Shown here piece by piece: positions 50,333 through 60,701 of a stretch of DNA of 64,000 nucleotides (position 1 is its first letter; every line of letters begins with the position of its first letter). The position numbers and the translations under genes were made by a program. The stretch comes from Brevibacillus centrosporus. GTDB taxonomy: Bacteria; Bacillota; Bacilli; Brevibacillales; Brevibacillaceae. The notes below the pieces were generated by a model. The model was not told the origin of the DNA and made no database searches. It was given only the letters and a program-made list of their open reading frames with translations. Location: the NCBI RefSeq assembly GCF_003710815.1, contig NZ_RHHP01000001.1, positions 496,001 to 560,000 on the forward strand, given 5' to 3'.

Positions 50333-51923
50333 CCATCAAGTCAGCCAGCTTCAAGCCAATATGCAGCATCAGCTTCCCTTCCGATTGCTGCAGACTGTAG
50401 CCCGTCAATTTTTCGATTCGCCGCAAACGATACTTCAAGGTATTCACATGCAGGAAGAGGGCAGCCGCTGTTTCTGTCAGCTTTTCATCGTGCAAAAAGT
50501 ACAGCCGAAGCGTTTTTACCAGCTGCAGATCACTGTTGCGATCATGCTCGAACAGCTTGCCCGCCGTCTCTTCAAAAAAGCTGTGCATTTCAGCCCGGTC
50601 CTGAAATTGTGCCAGCAAACGGTAAATGCCGAGGTCGTTGTAATGAATAACGGTCCCCCTGTTGTTCATGGCACTGCCCAACAAAATCGACTGCTGGGCT
50701 TCTCGAAAGCTTTCTCTAAGCCCGCTAATTCCCGCTCCATGATCTCTGCCAATCCCGACGCGAAAGCTTCCCTTTGAGGCAGTCTGCTTCTTCAGCTGTT
50801 CCGCCAGCTTTTCTGCTCGCTTCTTGAGTTCCTCACTGGAGATACCAGACTCCACTGGGCACAGACAGACAACCATCTGTCGGAAGAATCCGGTAATCAC
50901 TCTCTGCGTCCAGACCCGAAGCAGCCGCTCTGTCCGATCCGCCAGGTCAAACGGATTTTCCCTTTTTTCCTCTCCTTCTGCTCGGATCACCATGCAGATA
51001 TACGGCTCGTCCAGTGTAAAGCCATAAGGGAGTCCTCTTTCCCGCACATCCTCTAAAATCAGATGCTCGTTGACAAATACATCCCGCAAAAACTCATTCT
51101 TGTATTGCTGCTCGGTGTCAAAGCGCACCTTCAAGCGCAAAAACTCCAGGGCAAGCAGTGTAGAGGCTTTTTCGAGAATCGCGAGGTCCATTTCCAGATG
51201 ATCCCTCTCAAACGCCCAGCAGGTAATGTTGCCATACACATGGCCATCCAGCAAAATCGGCGCCACGATGCACTCCATCTCTCCCCGCTCGCAGGTTCGG
51301 GTCAGATGAACAGGGCGTTTGATGATCGCAAGCTCGCGGATTTGCTCGGAGCTAAGCGGCTCACATGCAAACGGCAGCGGCGGCACCTGCATATAGGAAA
51401 GCATGCTTTCGACTGTAATCGTATTTTTCGTGAGCATGCCGAGCGTCTCAATCAACGATTCCATCCCTTGTTCATTCAGAGAAATCTCATTTAGCACTTT
51501 GCTCGCTTGCTCTAAATCCTCCTGCAAAACGACCTTCCGATCAAAAATAGCGTGACTCACTGGAGGCAAAATCTCCAGGTAGCTGATCTTCTCCGGAATT
51601 TCGATGACAGGAAAATCATAGGTATTGGCTTCCTCCAGCAAGGACTGGGGAATCTCGTCTACAAAACGGTGCGGCTTGATTGCCAATGCGACCGTACCTT
51701 GTTCATGCAGCTGGCGAATCAGCTCTTTTTGCGCCTCTGCATCATCCTTGATCGCATACAGACTGGAGAGAATCAGTTCATCGCCTTTCAGCCATTTGGC
51801 GATATCCGGAACCTCCATGATGGTCACGTATTTCACCAGCCGATCCAGTCCCCTATGGCCTGCCACCACCCGACAATCACGGAGTCCTCCTACGCGCATT
51901 AGCTGCCTCATCGTAATGGGCAT
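50310..51923 (-). CDS. PucR family transcriptional regulator
   Basis: A 537-residue regulator. The N-terminal PucR sensor domain (ITMRQLMRVGGLRDCRVVAGHRGLDRLVKYVTIMEVPDIAKWLKGDELILSS) is followed by a middle GGDEF-like/CdaR region (about 190-400), and the C-terminal HTH is LRLYFLHDEKLTETAAALFLHVNTLKYRLRRIEKLTG. In Bacillus PucR governs purine/allantoin catabolism; relatives control other nitrogen-ring pathways. ATG 51923 lies behind AAGGAAGGTGAGG. It lies between an MFS carrier gene and the M20-PyrKD operon, all in the same direction, and likely senses the imported substrate. Confidence 0.9.
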   Translation of the reverse strand: MPITMRQLMRVGGLRDCRVVAGHRGLDRLVKYVTIMEVPDIAKWLKGDELILSSLYAIKDDAEAQKELIRQLHEQGTVALAIKPHRFVDEIPQSLLEEANTYDFPVIEIPEKISYLEILPPVSHAIFDRKVVLQEDLEQASKVLNEISLNEQGMESLIETLGMLTKNTITVESMLSYMQVPPLPFACEPLSSEQIRELAIIKRPVHLTRTCERGEMECIVAPILLDGHVYGNITCWAFERDHLEMDLAILEKASTLLALEFLRLKVRFDTEQQYKNEFLRDVFVNEHLILEDVRERGLPYGFTLDEPYICMVIRAEGEEKRENPFDLADRTERLLRVWTQRVITGFFRQMVVCLCPVESGISSEELKKRAEKLAEQLKKQTASKGSFRVGIGRDHGAGISGLRESFREAQQSILLGSAMNNRGTVIHYNDLGIYRLLAQFQDRAEMHSFFEETAGKLFEHDRNSDLQLVKTLRLYFLHDEKLTETAAALFLHVNTLKYRLRRIEKLTGYSLQQSEGKLMLHIGLKLADLMGDDYRYR

Positions 51924-51998
51924 GATCCTCACCTTCCTTTTTCGCAGGTGTTACCAGTCATTGTACAGGTTCGCGAACAGACTGCCCACTTAAAAATG

Positions 51999-52029
51999 AA
52001 AAAGGCCACGAACGCATTCGCAGCCTTTT
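51999..52029 (-). terminator. Terminator of the MFS carrier gene
   Basis: AAAAGGCTGCGAATG / CGTTCGTGGCCTTTTT hairpin with a T-run on the minus strand, ten bases after the MFS stop. Confidence 0.8.
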
Positions 52030-52039
52030 CCCCTCTTTC

Positions 52040-53338
52040 TTAATCCAGTTCTACATCCTTTGTCTCCGGTACCATCGTCAGCATGACCAGAAGGCCAATC
52101 GGATAGACGAGGAAGACCAGGGACATCGCACCCATAATGTTGCCGCCTACACTCAGCATCCCGATAATCGCAGGTCCAAAACCGGCAAGTCCGCGCCCTG
52201 TACCAAAAATAAAGTTTTCCGCAGTAGAGCGTGCCTCCGATGGATAGTTCTCAGCCAGTACTGCGCCGAAGCCGCCCATCATGCCGTTTACGAAAAATCC
52301 GAGCATTGCGCTGCCCCAGAGCAGCACGTTTTGATCCGTAAAGACGAAGAAATAGAGAATACACGCGATCGTACCGCCGACGTAGTAAATAGCGAAGGTC
52401 TTTTTACGACCGATCTTGTCAGCCAAAATCCCGAATACCATGATCCCGATAAGCATGCCGACGGTCGAGATCAGCATCCAGCCGCTTGCCTTTGCCAGGC
52501 TATAGCCGTATTTTTCCGAGAGAACTGTCGGCATCCAGGAGAAAATTCCGTAGTAGCCGAAGTTTTGAATAAAGGACATGATAGTCAAACCGATCGTGGC
52601 AATGGTCAGCTTTTTGTTTGCGAACAGCTTGCCCAAAGGGAAGCCTGTCATGCTTTTGAGGGCAGTGCGCTCTTCCTCTGTCAGCGTTCCCTGCTTTTCC
52701 TTTTCTAGCAAATGCTTTTTGTAGGCATTTTTGCTTTTCCAGATCTCAGGCTCTTTCAGGCCAAAACGTACGTAGGCTGCCAATAGCGCCGGGAGCAGAC
52801 CGAACAGGAACACCGTTCTCCAGCCCATGACAGGAACGACGAGTGCAGCGAGTACAGAGGCACCGAGAACGCCCAGCTGCCATCCGAGTGCAACACCGGA
52901 AGTAGCTTTTGCCCGTTTTTTCTTCGACCAGGTTTCTGTTACTACCGCCATCCCAATCCCGAACTCTCCACCTACACCAAGACCGACGATAAAACGTAGA
53001 ATGGCCAAATGCGAATAGTCGCTTGCAAAATAGATAAGAGCGGTACCAACGGAGTAGAGCAAGATCGTCAGCGTAAAGATTTTGATGCGCCCGTACATGT
53101 CGGCCAAGAAGCCAAATAGATACGAACCAATCAACGTACCAATCGTAGTCACCAGCGTCAAGTTTCCTGCCTCTGCAGGAGAGAGTCCAAATTCTTTGAT
53201 GATGAAGACGAGTACGAAGGACAAAAGCAGCATGTCCAACCCGTCAGCTGCGTACCCCAAAATGGAGCCGACAAGCGTTTTGACCTGTGTAGATTTGCTC
53301 TCTTCCACTTTTCCGTGAGGCGTAATCGAATGTTGCAC
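52040..53338 (-). CDS. MFS transporter of the metabolite:H+ symporter (carboxylate) type
   Basis: A 432-residue, twelve-helix carrier. Motifs: GYAADGLDMLLLSFVL in helix 1, the MFS signature GFLADMYGRIKIF after helix 2, RFIVGLGVGGEFGIGMAVVTETWSKKKRAK, and a second GILADKIGRKKTF. The long central loop (about 205-235) is charged. This pattern is typical of aromatic-acid/sialate/shikimate symporters. It starts with GTG at 53338 eight bases after GGGGGA. Placement ahead of pucR suggests it imports the acid degraded by the downstream operon. Confidence 0.88.
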   Translation of the reverse strand: MQHSITPHGKVEESKSTQVKTLVGSILGYAADGLDMLLLSFVLVFIIKEFGLSPAEAGNLTLVTTIGTLIGSYLFGFLADMYGRIKIFTLTILLYSVGTALIYFASDYSHLAILRFIVGLGVGGEFGIGMAVVTETWSKKKRAKATSGVALGWQLGVLGASVLAALVVPVMGWRTVFLFGLLPALLAAYVRFGLKEPEIWKSKNAYKKHLLEKEKQGTLTEEERTALKSMTGFPLGKLFANKKLTIATIGLTIMSFIQNFGYYGIFSWMPTVLSEKYGYSLAKASGWMLISTVGMLIGIMVFGILADKIGRKKTFAIYYVGGTIACILYFFVFTDQNVLLWGSAMLGFFVNGMMGGFGAVLAENYPSEARSTAENFIFGTGRGLAGFGPAIIGMLSVGGNIMGAMSLVFLVYPIGLLVMLTMVPETKDVELD

Positions 53339-53492
53339 GAAAGCATTCCCCCTTGATCGTGTACAGGAAAATTTGAATTATTCCATTACTAAGATTTATG
53401 TGAATGTTGGGTGAATACCTTTGTCCCTATAGACTATATTGATATTCATGATTTGTTCTAATCGACAAAAACCGCACAACATCGCCATTTGA

Positions 53493-53527
53493 AAAGCCTT
53501 ACATTCACCTTCTTCGTGTAAGGTTTT
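53493..53527. terminator. End-of-operon terminator downstream of pyrE
   Basis: CCTTACA / TGTAAGG arms with T-rich flanks on both sides, about 80 bp after the pyrE stop. The rest of 53339-53605 shows no gene. Confidence 0.6.
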
Positions 53528-53605
53528 CTTACATTTACACAAAAGATAGGAGAGAAAACGGTGTGGAAGCCGTCTTCTACTCCTATAATCAAAGCTCAAC
53601 CACTC

Positions 53606-54244
53606 TTATTCAAAGAATGTCCGAGGAGATTTGCGCCATTCCCCCAGGATTTTCTCTTGCTCAGACGTGATGACCCCTTTTTCTGATGCAGCCTCAAGCA
53701 ACGCTGTGTATTGGGAAAGCGTTGTGCATGGAATGCCTGCATCTGCGAAAAGTGCTTCTGCATCCGGGAACTGGTAGCTGAAGATGGCTACTACACCCAT
53801 CACTTCTCCACCTTCTGCCTGCACAGCCTGTGCTGCTTTCAGAGAGCTTCCTCCGGTAGAGATCAAATCCTCGATAACGACTACTTTCTGTCCGGCTGTG
53901 AGGGCACCCTCGATTTGATTTTGGCGGCCATGGCCTTTTGCCTTGTCACGCACGTAGATCATCGGCAGGTCCAATAGCTCTGCTACCCATGCCGCATGCG
54001 GAATGCCTGCCGTTGCCGTACCTGCTACGACTTGCGCTTCCGGAAACTGAGCGCGGATCGTCTCAGCAAATGTACGAGCTATCTGACGGCGCACCTGTGG
54101 GTGAGACATCGTAATCCGGTTGTCGCAGTAGATCGGAGACTTGATCCCGGACGTCCATGTAAATGGCTGTTCAGGACGCAGGTGCACGGCACCAATCTCA
54201 AGCAAGCTCGCAGCAATTTCTTTGGCAGTTGTCATCGTCATCAT
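53606..54244 (-). CDS. pyrE: Orotate phosphoribosyltransferase
   Basis: Joins orotate to PRPP to give orotidine 5'-phosphate. The 212-residue enzyme has TSGIKSPIYCDNRITMSHPQVR, the GTATAGIPHAA segment, RDKAKGHGRQNQIEG (catalytic loop) and the PRPP motif KVVVIEDLISTGGSSL. GGAGGGAA precedes the ATG. It is the last gene of the pyr operon, 24 bp after pyrF. Confidence 0.97.
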   Translation of the reverse strand: MMTMTTAKEIAASLLEIGAVHLRPEQPFTWTSGIKSPIYCDNRITMSHPQVRRQIARTFAETIRAQFPEAQVVAGTATAGIPHAAWVAELLDLPMIYVRDKAKGHGRQNQIEGALTAGQKVVVIEDLISTGGSSLKAAQAVQAEGGEVMGVVAIFSYQFPDAEALFADAGIPCTTLSQYTALLEAASEKGVITSEQEKILGEWRKSPRTFFE

Positions 54245-54268
54245 TGTAATTCCCTCCAGATTCGTATA

Positions 54269-55006
54269 TTACCTGCGGTCTGCTTCAACAGCAGTCACAA
54301 TGCTCTCCCAGGTTGCAGCCGGATCCTTTGCCGCGGTAATCGCGCGACCGATCACGAGAAAATCGCTTCCTAGCTGGAAAGCCTGCTCAGGTGTTGTAAT
54401 GCGGGTTTGATCCCCTTTATCCGATCCTAGAGGACGAATACCTGGCGTTACGGTCAAAAAGTTCTCTCCTGCTGCTTTCTTAATCATCGGTACCTCGAGC
54501 GGAGAGGCCACCACTCCGTCCAGTCCTGCTTGCTTGGTCATTTTCGCGTAGTGTACCACTACGTCTTCTACCGAGCCTGGGATGGCCAGCTGTTCGTTCA
54601 TCGTTTGCACACTAGTCGAGGTGAGCATGGTGACCCCGATCAGAATCGGACGGGGAGAGCCTGCTGCCGTCCCCTGTTCCAATCCTTCCCGTGCTGCCTC
54701 CATCATCGCCACTCCGCCTGCAGCATGAACGTTCACCATGTCTGCACCCAGTCGAGCCAGGCTTTTCATTGCGCCTTTGGCTGTATTCGGGATGTCGTGC
54801 ACCTTCAGGTCAAGAAAGACCTTCAGTCCCCGTTCTTTCAAATAGTGGACGATCGCAGGTCCTTCCGCGTAGGAAAGCTCCATACCGACCTTCACATAAC
54901 GGATTCGATCTTCCAATGGTGCCAGGCACTGTTTGATTTCTTCCAGTGTGGAAAAGTCGAGCGCCACGATCATGCGTTCTCTAACATCAATGGATTGAGC
55001 TTGCAC
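54269..55006 (-). CDS. pyrF: Orotidine 5'-phosphate decarboxylase
   Basis: Makes UMP from OMP. The 245-residue TIM-barrel enzyme has MIVALDFSTLEE, KVGMEL, the catalytic FLDLKVHDIPNTAK tetrad and the C-terminal VTPGIRP and VIGRAIT phosphate-binding loops. It starts with GTG at 55006 after GAGGAGAG; a downstream in-frame ATG is less well placed. It follows carB by only 47 bp, where other Bacillales carry pyrK and pyrD. Confidence 0.96.
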   Translation of the reverse strand: MQAQSIDVRERMIVALDFSTLEEIKQCLAPLEDRIRYVKVGMELSYAEGPAIVHYLKERGLKVFLDLKVHDIPNTAKGAMKSLARLGADMVNVHAAGGVAMMEAAREGLEQGTAAGSPRPILIGVTMLTSTSVQTMNEQLAIPGSVEDVVVHYAKMTKQAGLDGVVASPLEVPMIKKAAGENFLTVTPGIRPLGSDKGDQTRITTPEQAFQLGSDFLVIGRAITAAKDPAATWESIVTAVEADRR

Positions 55007-55053
55007 ACTTCTCTCCTCTTTTCTATCCCGATCTCAATTTTTCTCGTTGTGGT

Positions 55054-58000
55054 TTACACCGTCACAGCCACTTTAGCCCCGGAGCGTTGCGCCGGCATTG
55101 CTTCCGTAGAGAATGTGATGGTCTCCAGTACGTGCAGCAGTGCAGACGCTGTATCCAGCGAGGTCAAGCATACCGCACCGTTCTCCACTGCTTCGCGGCG
55201 GATGCGGAAGCCGTCACGCTGTGGCGTTTTGCCTTTGGTCAAGGTGTTCAATACGATGTTGGCTTCGCCTTTGTGGATCATGTCCAGCAGGTTTGGCGTA
55301 CCTTCCGACAGCTTGTTTACACGAGTTACGGGCAAGCCTGCTTTTTCCAGATAATCTGCCGTTCCGGACGTAGCCAAGAGCTTGAAGCCCAGCTGACGGA
55401 AGCGTTTCACGATAACCAGTGCCTCTTCCTTGTCTTTGTCTGCCACAGTGACGAGGAGCGCGCCTTTCGTCGGGATGTTCATGCCCGCTGCGACCAGTCC
55501 TTTGTACAGAGCCTTCGCCAGCGTGCTTTCACGCCCCATGACTTCCCCCGTCGATTTCATTTCTGGTCCAAGCGTGATGTCTACGCGACGCAGCTTGGCG
55601 AAGGAGAACACAGGAACCTTGACGGAGACCACTTTTTCTTCTGGGTGGCAGCCAGGTGTGAAGCCTTGGTCGATAATCGAGTGACCGAGAATGGCTTTCG
55701 TCGCGATGTTCGCCATCGGAATTCCTGTCACTTTGGAGAGGAATGGGACGGTACGGGACGAGCGCGGGTTGACCTCGATGACATAGGGACGGTCTTTGTA
55801 GATGACAAACTGGATGTTCAGCAGTCCCTTGATTTGCAGCGCACGTGCCAGCTTGGTTGTCATTTCGATCAGCTCTTCCTTGATCGCTTGAGACAGCGAT
55901 TGTGGCGGATACACCGCGATCGAGTCACCGGAGTGAACCCCTGCTCGTTCGATATGCTCCATGATACCCGGGATCAGGACGTTTTCACCGTCGCAGATCG
56001 CATCGACTTCTGCCTCGACCCCAACCATGTAGCGGTCGACGAGAACCGGATGATCTGGATTTACTTTCACAGCCTTCTCCATGTATTCCAAAAGCTCAGG
56101 CTCGTTGTAGACGATTTCCATCGCACGTCCACCCAGTACGTAGGACGGGCGTACCAGAACCGGGAAGCCCAGGCCTTCAGCCGCTACCACCGCTTGCTCT
56201 ACGGATGTTACTGTTTTGCCAGGAGGCTGTGCGATGGAGAGGCTGCGCAGCAGGGCTTCGAACTTCTCGCGGTTTTCGGCTGCATCGATGTTTTCCAGGC
56301 TCGTTCCGAGGATCTTGATACCGCGCGCTTCCAGCTTGTCAGCCAGATTGATCGCTGTTTGACCGCCGAACTGTACGATGACGCCCTCCGGTTTTTCCGC
56401 ATCCAGGATGTTCATCACGTCTTCGATGTAGAGCGGCTCGAAATACAGGCGATCCGAGGTGTTGAAGTCGGTCGATACTGTTTCCGGATTGTTGTTAATG
56501 ATGATCGCTTCATAGCCTGCTTCTTTCAGTGCCCAGACTGCGTGCACGGTAGCGTAGTCAAACTCGATCCCCTGACCGATACGGATAGGACCGGAGCCGA
56601 GTACGACCACTCGTTTTTTGCCCGTCTCGATACGCTCATCCTCTGTTTCGTAGCTGGAGTAGTAGTACGGTGTTTGCGCCTCAAACTCGGCAGCGCACGT
56701 ATCTACCATTTTGTATACCGGGATCAAGCCGTTCTTTTTGCGCTCTTCGCGAACAGCGTCTTCCGTTTGACCGGAAAGCTCAGCGATTTTGCGATCCGTA
56801 AAGCCAAGGCGTTTTGCTTCATACAGCTTTTCTGTCGTCAAGCCCTTCGCGAGTTCGCCTTCAAAGGCAACCATCTTGTGGAATTTATGCAGGAAGAACA
56901 GATCGATTTTCGTCAGTTCATGCAGCTCGTCGATCGTCCAGCCGCGGCGCAGAGCCTCTGCCAGCAGGAACAGGCGCTCGTCATCTGCTGCTACTAGACG
57001 TGCTTTCAGCTCATCCTTACCGATCTCGGAAGCTCCATTGATCTCCATATGGTAGGAACCGATCTCTAGGGAGCGAATGGCTTTCATGATGGACTCTTCA
57101 AACGTACGTCCGATCGCCATGACTTCACCAGTCGCCTTCATTTGTGTACCCAGCTTGCGGTTTGCCGATTGGAACTTATCAAACGGCCAGCGTGGAATTT
57201 TGCTTACCACGTAGTCGAGAGTTGGCTCGAAGCAAGCGTATGTTTGTCCCGTTACCGGATTTTTCAATTCGTCCAAGGTATAGCCGATGGCGATTTTGGC
57301 AGCCATCTTCGCGATCGGGTAGCCAGTCGCTTTGGAAGCCAGTGCAGAAGAGCGGCTCACACGAGGGTTTACTTCGATCACGTAGTATTGGAAGCTATGC
57401 GGGTCAAGCGCGTACTGCACGTTGCAGCCACCCTCGATACCCAGTGCACGGATGATGTTCAGTGCAGAGGAGCGCAGCATTTGGTATTCGCGATCCGAGA
57501 GGGTTTGGCTCGGAGCTACTACGATGGAGTCTCCTGTGTGCACACCAACCGGATCGATGTTTTCCATGTTACATACCACGATGCAGTTGTCGTTGGCATC
57601 GCGCATCACTTCGTACTCGATCTCTTTCATACCCGCGATGCTCTTCTCGATCAAGCATTGGGTGATCGGAGAGTACTTCAAACCGCTCGCGACGATCTCG
57701 CGCAGACTCTCTTCGTCGTCGCAAATTCCGCCGCCTGTACCGCCAAGTGTGTAGGCGGGACGCACGATAATCGGGTAGCCAATTTCATTTGCAAAGTCAA
57801 CCGCTTCTTCGATCGTGCTGACAATCACGGATTCCGGTACGGGCTCGCCCAGCTCGTTCATCAGGGCGCGGAACAGCTCGCGGTCTTCTGCTTGTTTGAT
57901 GGATTCCAGCTTGGTACCGAGCAGCTTCACATTTTCTTGCTCCAGTACGCCTTGCTCTGCCAGTGCTACCGCCATGTTCAGTCCAGTTTGTCCGCCGAGC

Positions 58001-58266
58001 GTTGGCAAGAGGCCATCCGGTTTTTCCTGACGGATCACGCGGGATACGAATTCTGGCGTGATGGGCTCGATGTATACTTTATCTGCCATGTTCGTATCTG
58101 TCATGATGGTCGCAGGGTTGGAGTTGATCAGAACAACCTCCATGCCCTCTTCTTTCAACGCTTCGCAAGCTTGCGTACCTGCGTAGTCAAACTCTGCAGC
58201 TTGCCCGATCACGATAGGACCGGAACCGATCACGAGGATTTTTTTGAGGTTAGCGTGTTTTGGCAT
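55054..58266 (-). CDS. carB: Carbamoyl-phosphate synthase, large subunit
   Basis: Makes carbamoyl phosphate from bicarbonate, ammonia and two ATP. The 1070-residue subunit shows two ATP-grasp halves ([15 protein letters not shown] near residue 170 and [17 protein letters not shown] in the second half), the repeated [20 protein letters not shown] / [20 protein letters not shown] pair, and the C-terminal MGS-like regulatory domain ([16 protein letters not shown]). ATG 58266 has AGGAGGAG eight bases upstream and overlaps carA by 17 bp. Confidence 0.97.
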   Translation of the reverse strand: MPKHANLKKILVIGSGPIVIGQAAEFDYAGTQACEALKEEGMEVVLINSNPATIMTDTNMADKVYIEPITPEFVSRVIRQEKPDGLLPTLGGQTGLNMAVALAEQGVLEQENVKLLGTKLESIKQAEDRELFRALMNELGEPVPESVIVSTIEEAVDFANEIGYPIIVRPAYTLGGTGGGICDDEESLREIVASGLKYSPITQCLIEKSIAGMKEIEYEVMRDANDNCIVVCNMENIDPVGVHTGDSIVVAPSQTLSDREYQMLRSSALNIIRALGIEGGCNVQYALDPHSFQYYVIEVNPRVSRSSALASKATGYPIAKMAAKIAIGYTLDELKNPVTGQTYACFEPTLDYVVSKIPRWPFDKFQSANRKLGTQMKATGEVMAIGRTFEESIMKAIRSLEIGSYHMEINGASEIGKDELKARLVAADDERLFLLAEALRRGWTIDELHELTKIDLFFLHKFHKMVAFEGELAKGLTTEKLYEAKRLGFTDRKIAELSGQTEDAVREERKKNGLIPVYKMVDTCAAEFEAQTPYYYSSYETEDERIETGKKRVVVLGSGPIRIGQGIEFDYATVHAVWALKEAGYEAIIINNNPETVSTDFNTSDRLYFEPLYIEDVMNILDAEKPEGVIVQFGGQTAINLADKLEARGIKILGTSLENIDAAENREKFEALLRSLSIAQPPGKTVTSVEQAVVAAEGLGFPVLVRPSYVLGGRAMEIVYNEPELLEYMEKAVKVNPDHPVLVDRYMVGVEAEVDAICDGENVLIPGIMEHIERAGVHSGDSIAVYPPQSLSQAIKEELIEMTTKLARALQIKGLLNIQFVIYKDRPYVIEVNPRSSRTVPFLSKVTGIPMANIATKAILGHSIIDQGFTPGCHPEEKVVSVKVPVFSFAKLRRVDITLGPEMKSTGEVMGRESTLAKALYKGLVAAGMNIPTKGALLVTVADKDKEEALVIVKRFRQLGFKLLATSGTADYLEKAGLPVTRVNKLSEGTPNLLDMIHKGEANIVLNTLTKGKTPQRDGFRIRREAVENGAVCLTSLDTASALLHVLETITFSTEAMPAQRSGAKVAVTV

Positions 58267-59347
58267 AAGTTTTCTCCTCCTTAGCGGTTTCAAGCATCTC
58301 TAGGAATTGGTCGAACAAGTAACCGGAGTCATAAGGGCCAGGAGCGGCTTCCGGGTGGTACTGTACGGAGAATGCTCGCTTCGCAGTGTTGCGAAGCCCT
58401 TCTACCGTATCGTCGTTCAAGGCGATATGGGTGATTTCCAGCTCTGTGCCTTCGAGCGATTCTTCTTTCACCGCATAGCTGTGGTTTTGGGAAGTGATAT
58501 AGGTGCGTCCAGTCGGCAGCTCTTTCACCGGGTGATTTCCGCCGCGATGGCCAAATTTCATTTTCATGGTATCCGCGCCAGATGCCAGCGCGAACAGCTG
58601 GTGTCCCAGGCAGATTCCGAAGAGTGGGTACTCACCCAGAATGCCTTTGATCATCTCGATCGCTTCTGGCACGTCTTTCGGGTCCCCAGGGCCGTTTGAC
58701 AACAGGATGCCATCCGGTTGAATCCGGCGAATCTCTTCTGCCGTCACGTTGTAAGGTACCACTACTACGTCGCAGTTGCGTTTGGTCAGCTCTCGCAAAA
58801 TACCGTGCTTGGAGCCGAAATCGACCAGCGCCACACGATGTCCGGTACCTGGGCAGGAAAATACGCTCTTGGTGGATACGCGGGATACTTGATCGGTCAT
58901 GAGGGTCTTAGATTGGAGAGTCGCTACAAGCTCTGCAAGCGGTGCTTCACTCGTGGTGATCATGCCCTTCATCGTGCCGTGGTAACGGATCTTTCTCGTC
59001 AGCATCCGCGTGTCCACGCCGCTGATTCCCGGGATGTCGTACGTTTTCAGCAGTTCATCGAGCGTATTGGTATTGCGCCAGTTGCTTGGCATGTCGCAAT
59101 GCTCGCGTACGACAAAGCCGTGGATGTAAGGTCTTACCGCCTCAAAGTCATCGCGGTTGATTCCATAGTTCCCGATCAACGGGTATGTCATGGTCACAAT
59201 CTGCCCGCAGTAGGACGGGTCAGACAGGACCTCTTGATAGCCCGTCAGTCCGGTGTTGAACACCACTTCTCCGTACGTCTCATTTGTTGCGCCAAACGCT
59301 TTTCCGATAAACTCTGTTCCGTCTTCCAAGATCAGTCTCGCTCGCAT
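58250..59347 (-). CDS. carA: Carbamoyl-phosphate synthase, small (glutaminase) subunit
   Basis: Releases ammonia from glutamine for CarB. The 365-residue subunit has the N-terminal CPSase domain ([37 protein letters not shown]) and a class I amidotransferase domain with the nucleophile in [13 protein letters not shown] and the His-Glu pair in [20 protein letters not shown] precedes the ATG. Third enzyme gene of the pyr operon, coupled to carB by overlap. Confidence 0.97.
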   Translation of the reverse strand: MRARLILEDGTEFIGKAFGATNETYGEVVFNTGLTGYQEVLSDPSYCGQIVTMTYPLIGNYGINRDDFEAVRPYIHGFVVREHCDMPSNWRNTNTLDELLKTYDIPGISGVDTRMLTRKIRYHGTMKGMITTSEAPLAELVATLQSKTLMTDQVSRVSTKSVFSCPGTGHRVALVDFGSKHGILRELTKRNCDVVVVPYNVTAEEIRRIQPDGILLSNGPGDPKDVPEAIEMIKGILGEYPLFGICLGHQLFALASGADTMKMKFGHRGGNHPVKELPTGRTYITSQNHSYAVKEESLEGTELEITHIALNDDTVEGLRNTAKRAFSVQYHPEAAPGPYDSGYLFDQFLEMLETAKEEKTYAKTR

Positions 59348-59420
59348 CTTTCGCTCCTCCTTCTATGTCTCGCCCAATCCCCCAGAAGCTTTTATCTTGT
59401 TGTCATACAGGGGTTTCTCA

Positions 59421-60701
59421 TTACACCTCTTGATGTACGATCTTGCCATCTACCAAGGTTAGGATCGGCCAACCTTTGCACGCCCATCCAGCGAATGGTG
59501 TATTCGTACCCTTGCTCGCAAAGGCCGCAGGGTCAATTTTCTTTTCCGTTTCCAGATCGATGACAGTCAGGTCAGCTGTCGCGCCTACTTCCAGGCGACC
59601 GTACGGCAGGCCGAACGCTGCAGCAGGCTTGATGGTCAGCAGGTCGACCAGTTCTTTCAACGTGAGCTCACCTGTTTGCACGAAGTGAGTGTAAAGCAGC
59701 GGGAAAGCTGTTTCCGAACCAACGATTCCAAATGGAGCTCGGTTGATGCCGTTTGCTTTTTCTTCTGCCGTGTGCGGCGCGTGGTCGGTTGCGATCATGT
59801 CGATTGTTCCGTCCTTCAGACCTGCGATCAGCGCGGCACGATCTTCGCGGGAGCGCAGCGGCGGATTCATTTTCCAGTTCGTATCCAGATTTTCTGGAAT
59901 GTCTTCGTCACACAACAGCAGGTGGTGAGGGGTTACCTCGCAAGTCACGTTGACTCCAGCTCGTTTGCCATCGCGAACCAATCGGACCGATTCCTTCGCA
60001 CTGATGTGGCAGACGTGATAGTGGACACCCGTTTGTTCAGCCAGCAGGATGTCGCGCCCTACATGGATGGATTCAGACTCCGATGGAATACCTGGAAGTC
60101 CGTGACGCTTTGCCACCTCTCCATCGTGCAAAGCCGCTCCCGGGATCAAGAGATCGTCATCCTCGCAGTGAGCGACGATCGAAACGCCCAGCTCTTTTGC
60201 CGCTTGCATGGCTTTTTTCATCATGGCTGTAGACTGTACGCCTACACCGTCATCTGTCAGGGCAAAGATCCCTGCTTCCTTCAAGCCCGCGAAGTCCGTG
60301 AGCTCTTTTCCCAGCTGCCTTACCGTAATCGCTCCGTATGGAATCACTCGTGCCATTCCCGCTTCACGTGCTTTGTCGAGAATGTAGGTAACTGTCTCGA
60401 CGCTATCAATGGAAGGACGCGTGTTTGGCATGCAGCAAATGGTCGTGAAGCCGCCGCGTGCTGCTGCCTTCGCTCCTGTTTCAATCGTTTCTTTATGTTC
60501 AAAGCCAGGCTCGCGCAAATGTACGTGTACATCGATGAGTCCTGCGCTGATCAAGCCGCCTTTGCAATCGACCCATTCGTGATTGTCACGGGGGATAGAC
60601 TCGCCCATCGCGACGATGCGTCCGTCCTCCACCAGTACTTCAACCGGGATTAATACTCCCTCATGATTTAATAGTTTGCCGTTACCAAGGATGGTTCCCA
60701 T
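59421..60701 (-). CDS. pyrC: Dihydroorotase
   Basis: Cyclises carbamoyl aspartate to dihydroorotate. The 426-residue type I enzyme has [23 protein letters not shown] (zinc ligands), [11 protein letters not shown], the AHCEDDDL and CHISAKESV ligand segments and the catalytic ATDHAPHT. Its start overlaps the end of pyrB by 34 bp, so the two are translationally coupled. A second, allantoinase-like member of the family lies at 45.8 kb. Confidence 0.97.
   Translation of the reverse strand: MGTILGNGKLLNHEGVLIPVEVLVEDGRIVAMGESIPRDNHEWVDCKGGLISAGLIDVHVHLREPGFEHKETIETGAKAAARGGFTTICCMPNTRPSIDSVETVTYILDKAREAGMARVIPYGAITVRQLGKELTDFAGLKEAGIFALTDDGVGVQSTAMMKKAMQAAKELGVSIVAHCEDDDLLIPGAALHDGEVAKRHGLPGIPSESESIHVGRDILLAEQTGVHYHVCHISAKESVRLVRDGKRAGVNVTCEVTPHHLLLCDEDIPENLDTNWKMNPPLRSREDRAALIAGLKDGTIDMIATDHAPHTAEEKANGINRAPFGIVGSETAFPLLYTHFVQTGELTLKELVDLLTIKPAAAFGLPYGRLEVGATADLTVIDLETEKKIDPAAFASKGTNTPFAGWACKGWPILTLVDGKIVHQEV

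Noticed and set aside
55087..56997. 636-codon open frame on the plus strand
   Set aside because: Lies antisense inside carB, whose product is unmistakable; no ribosome site or family motifs. It is a codon-bias shadow.
57142..58284. 380-codon open frame on the plus strand
   Set aside because: Also antisense to carB, with Cys/His/Arg-heavy composition typical of a shadow frame.
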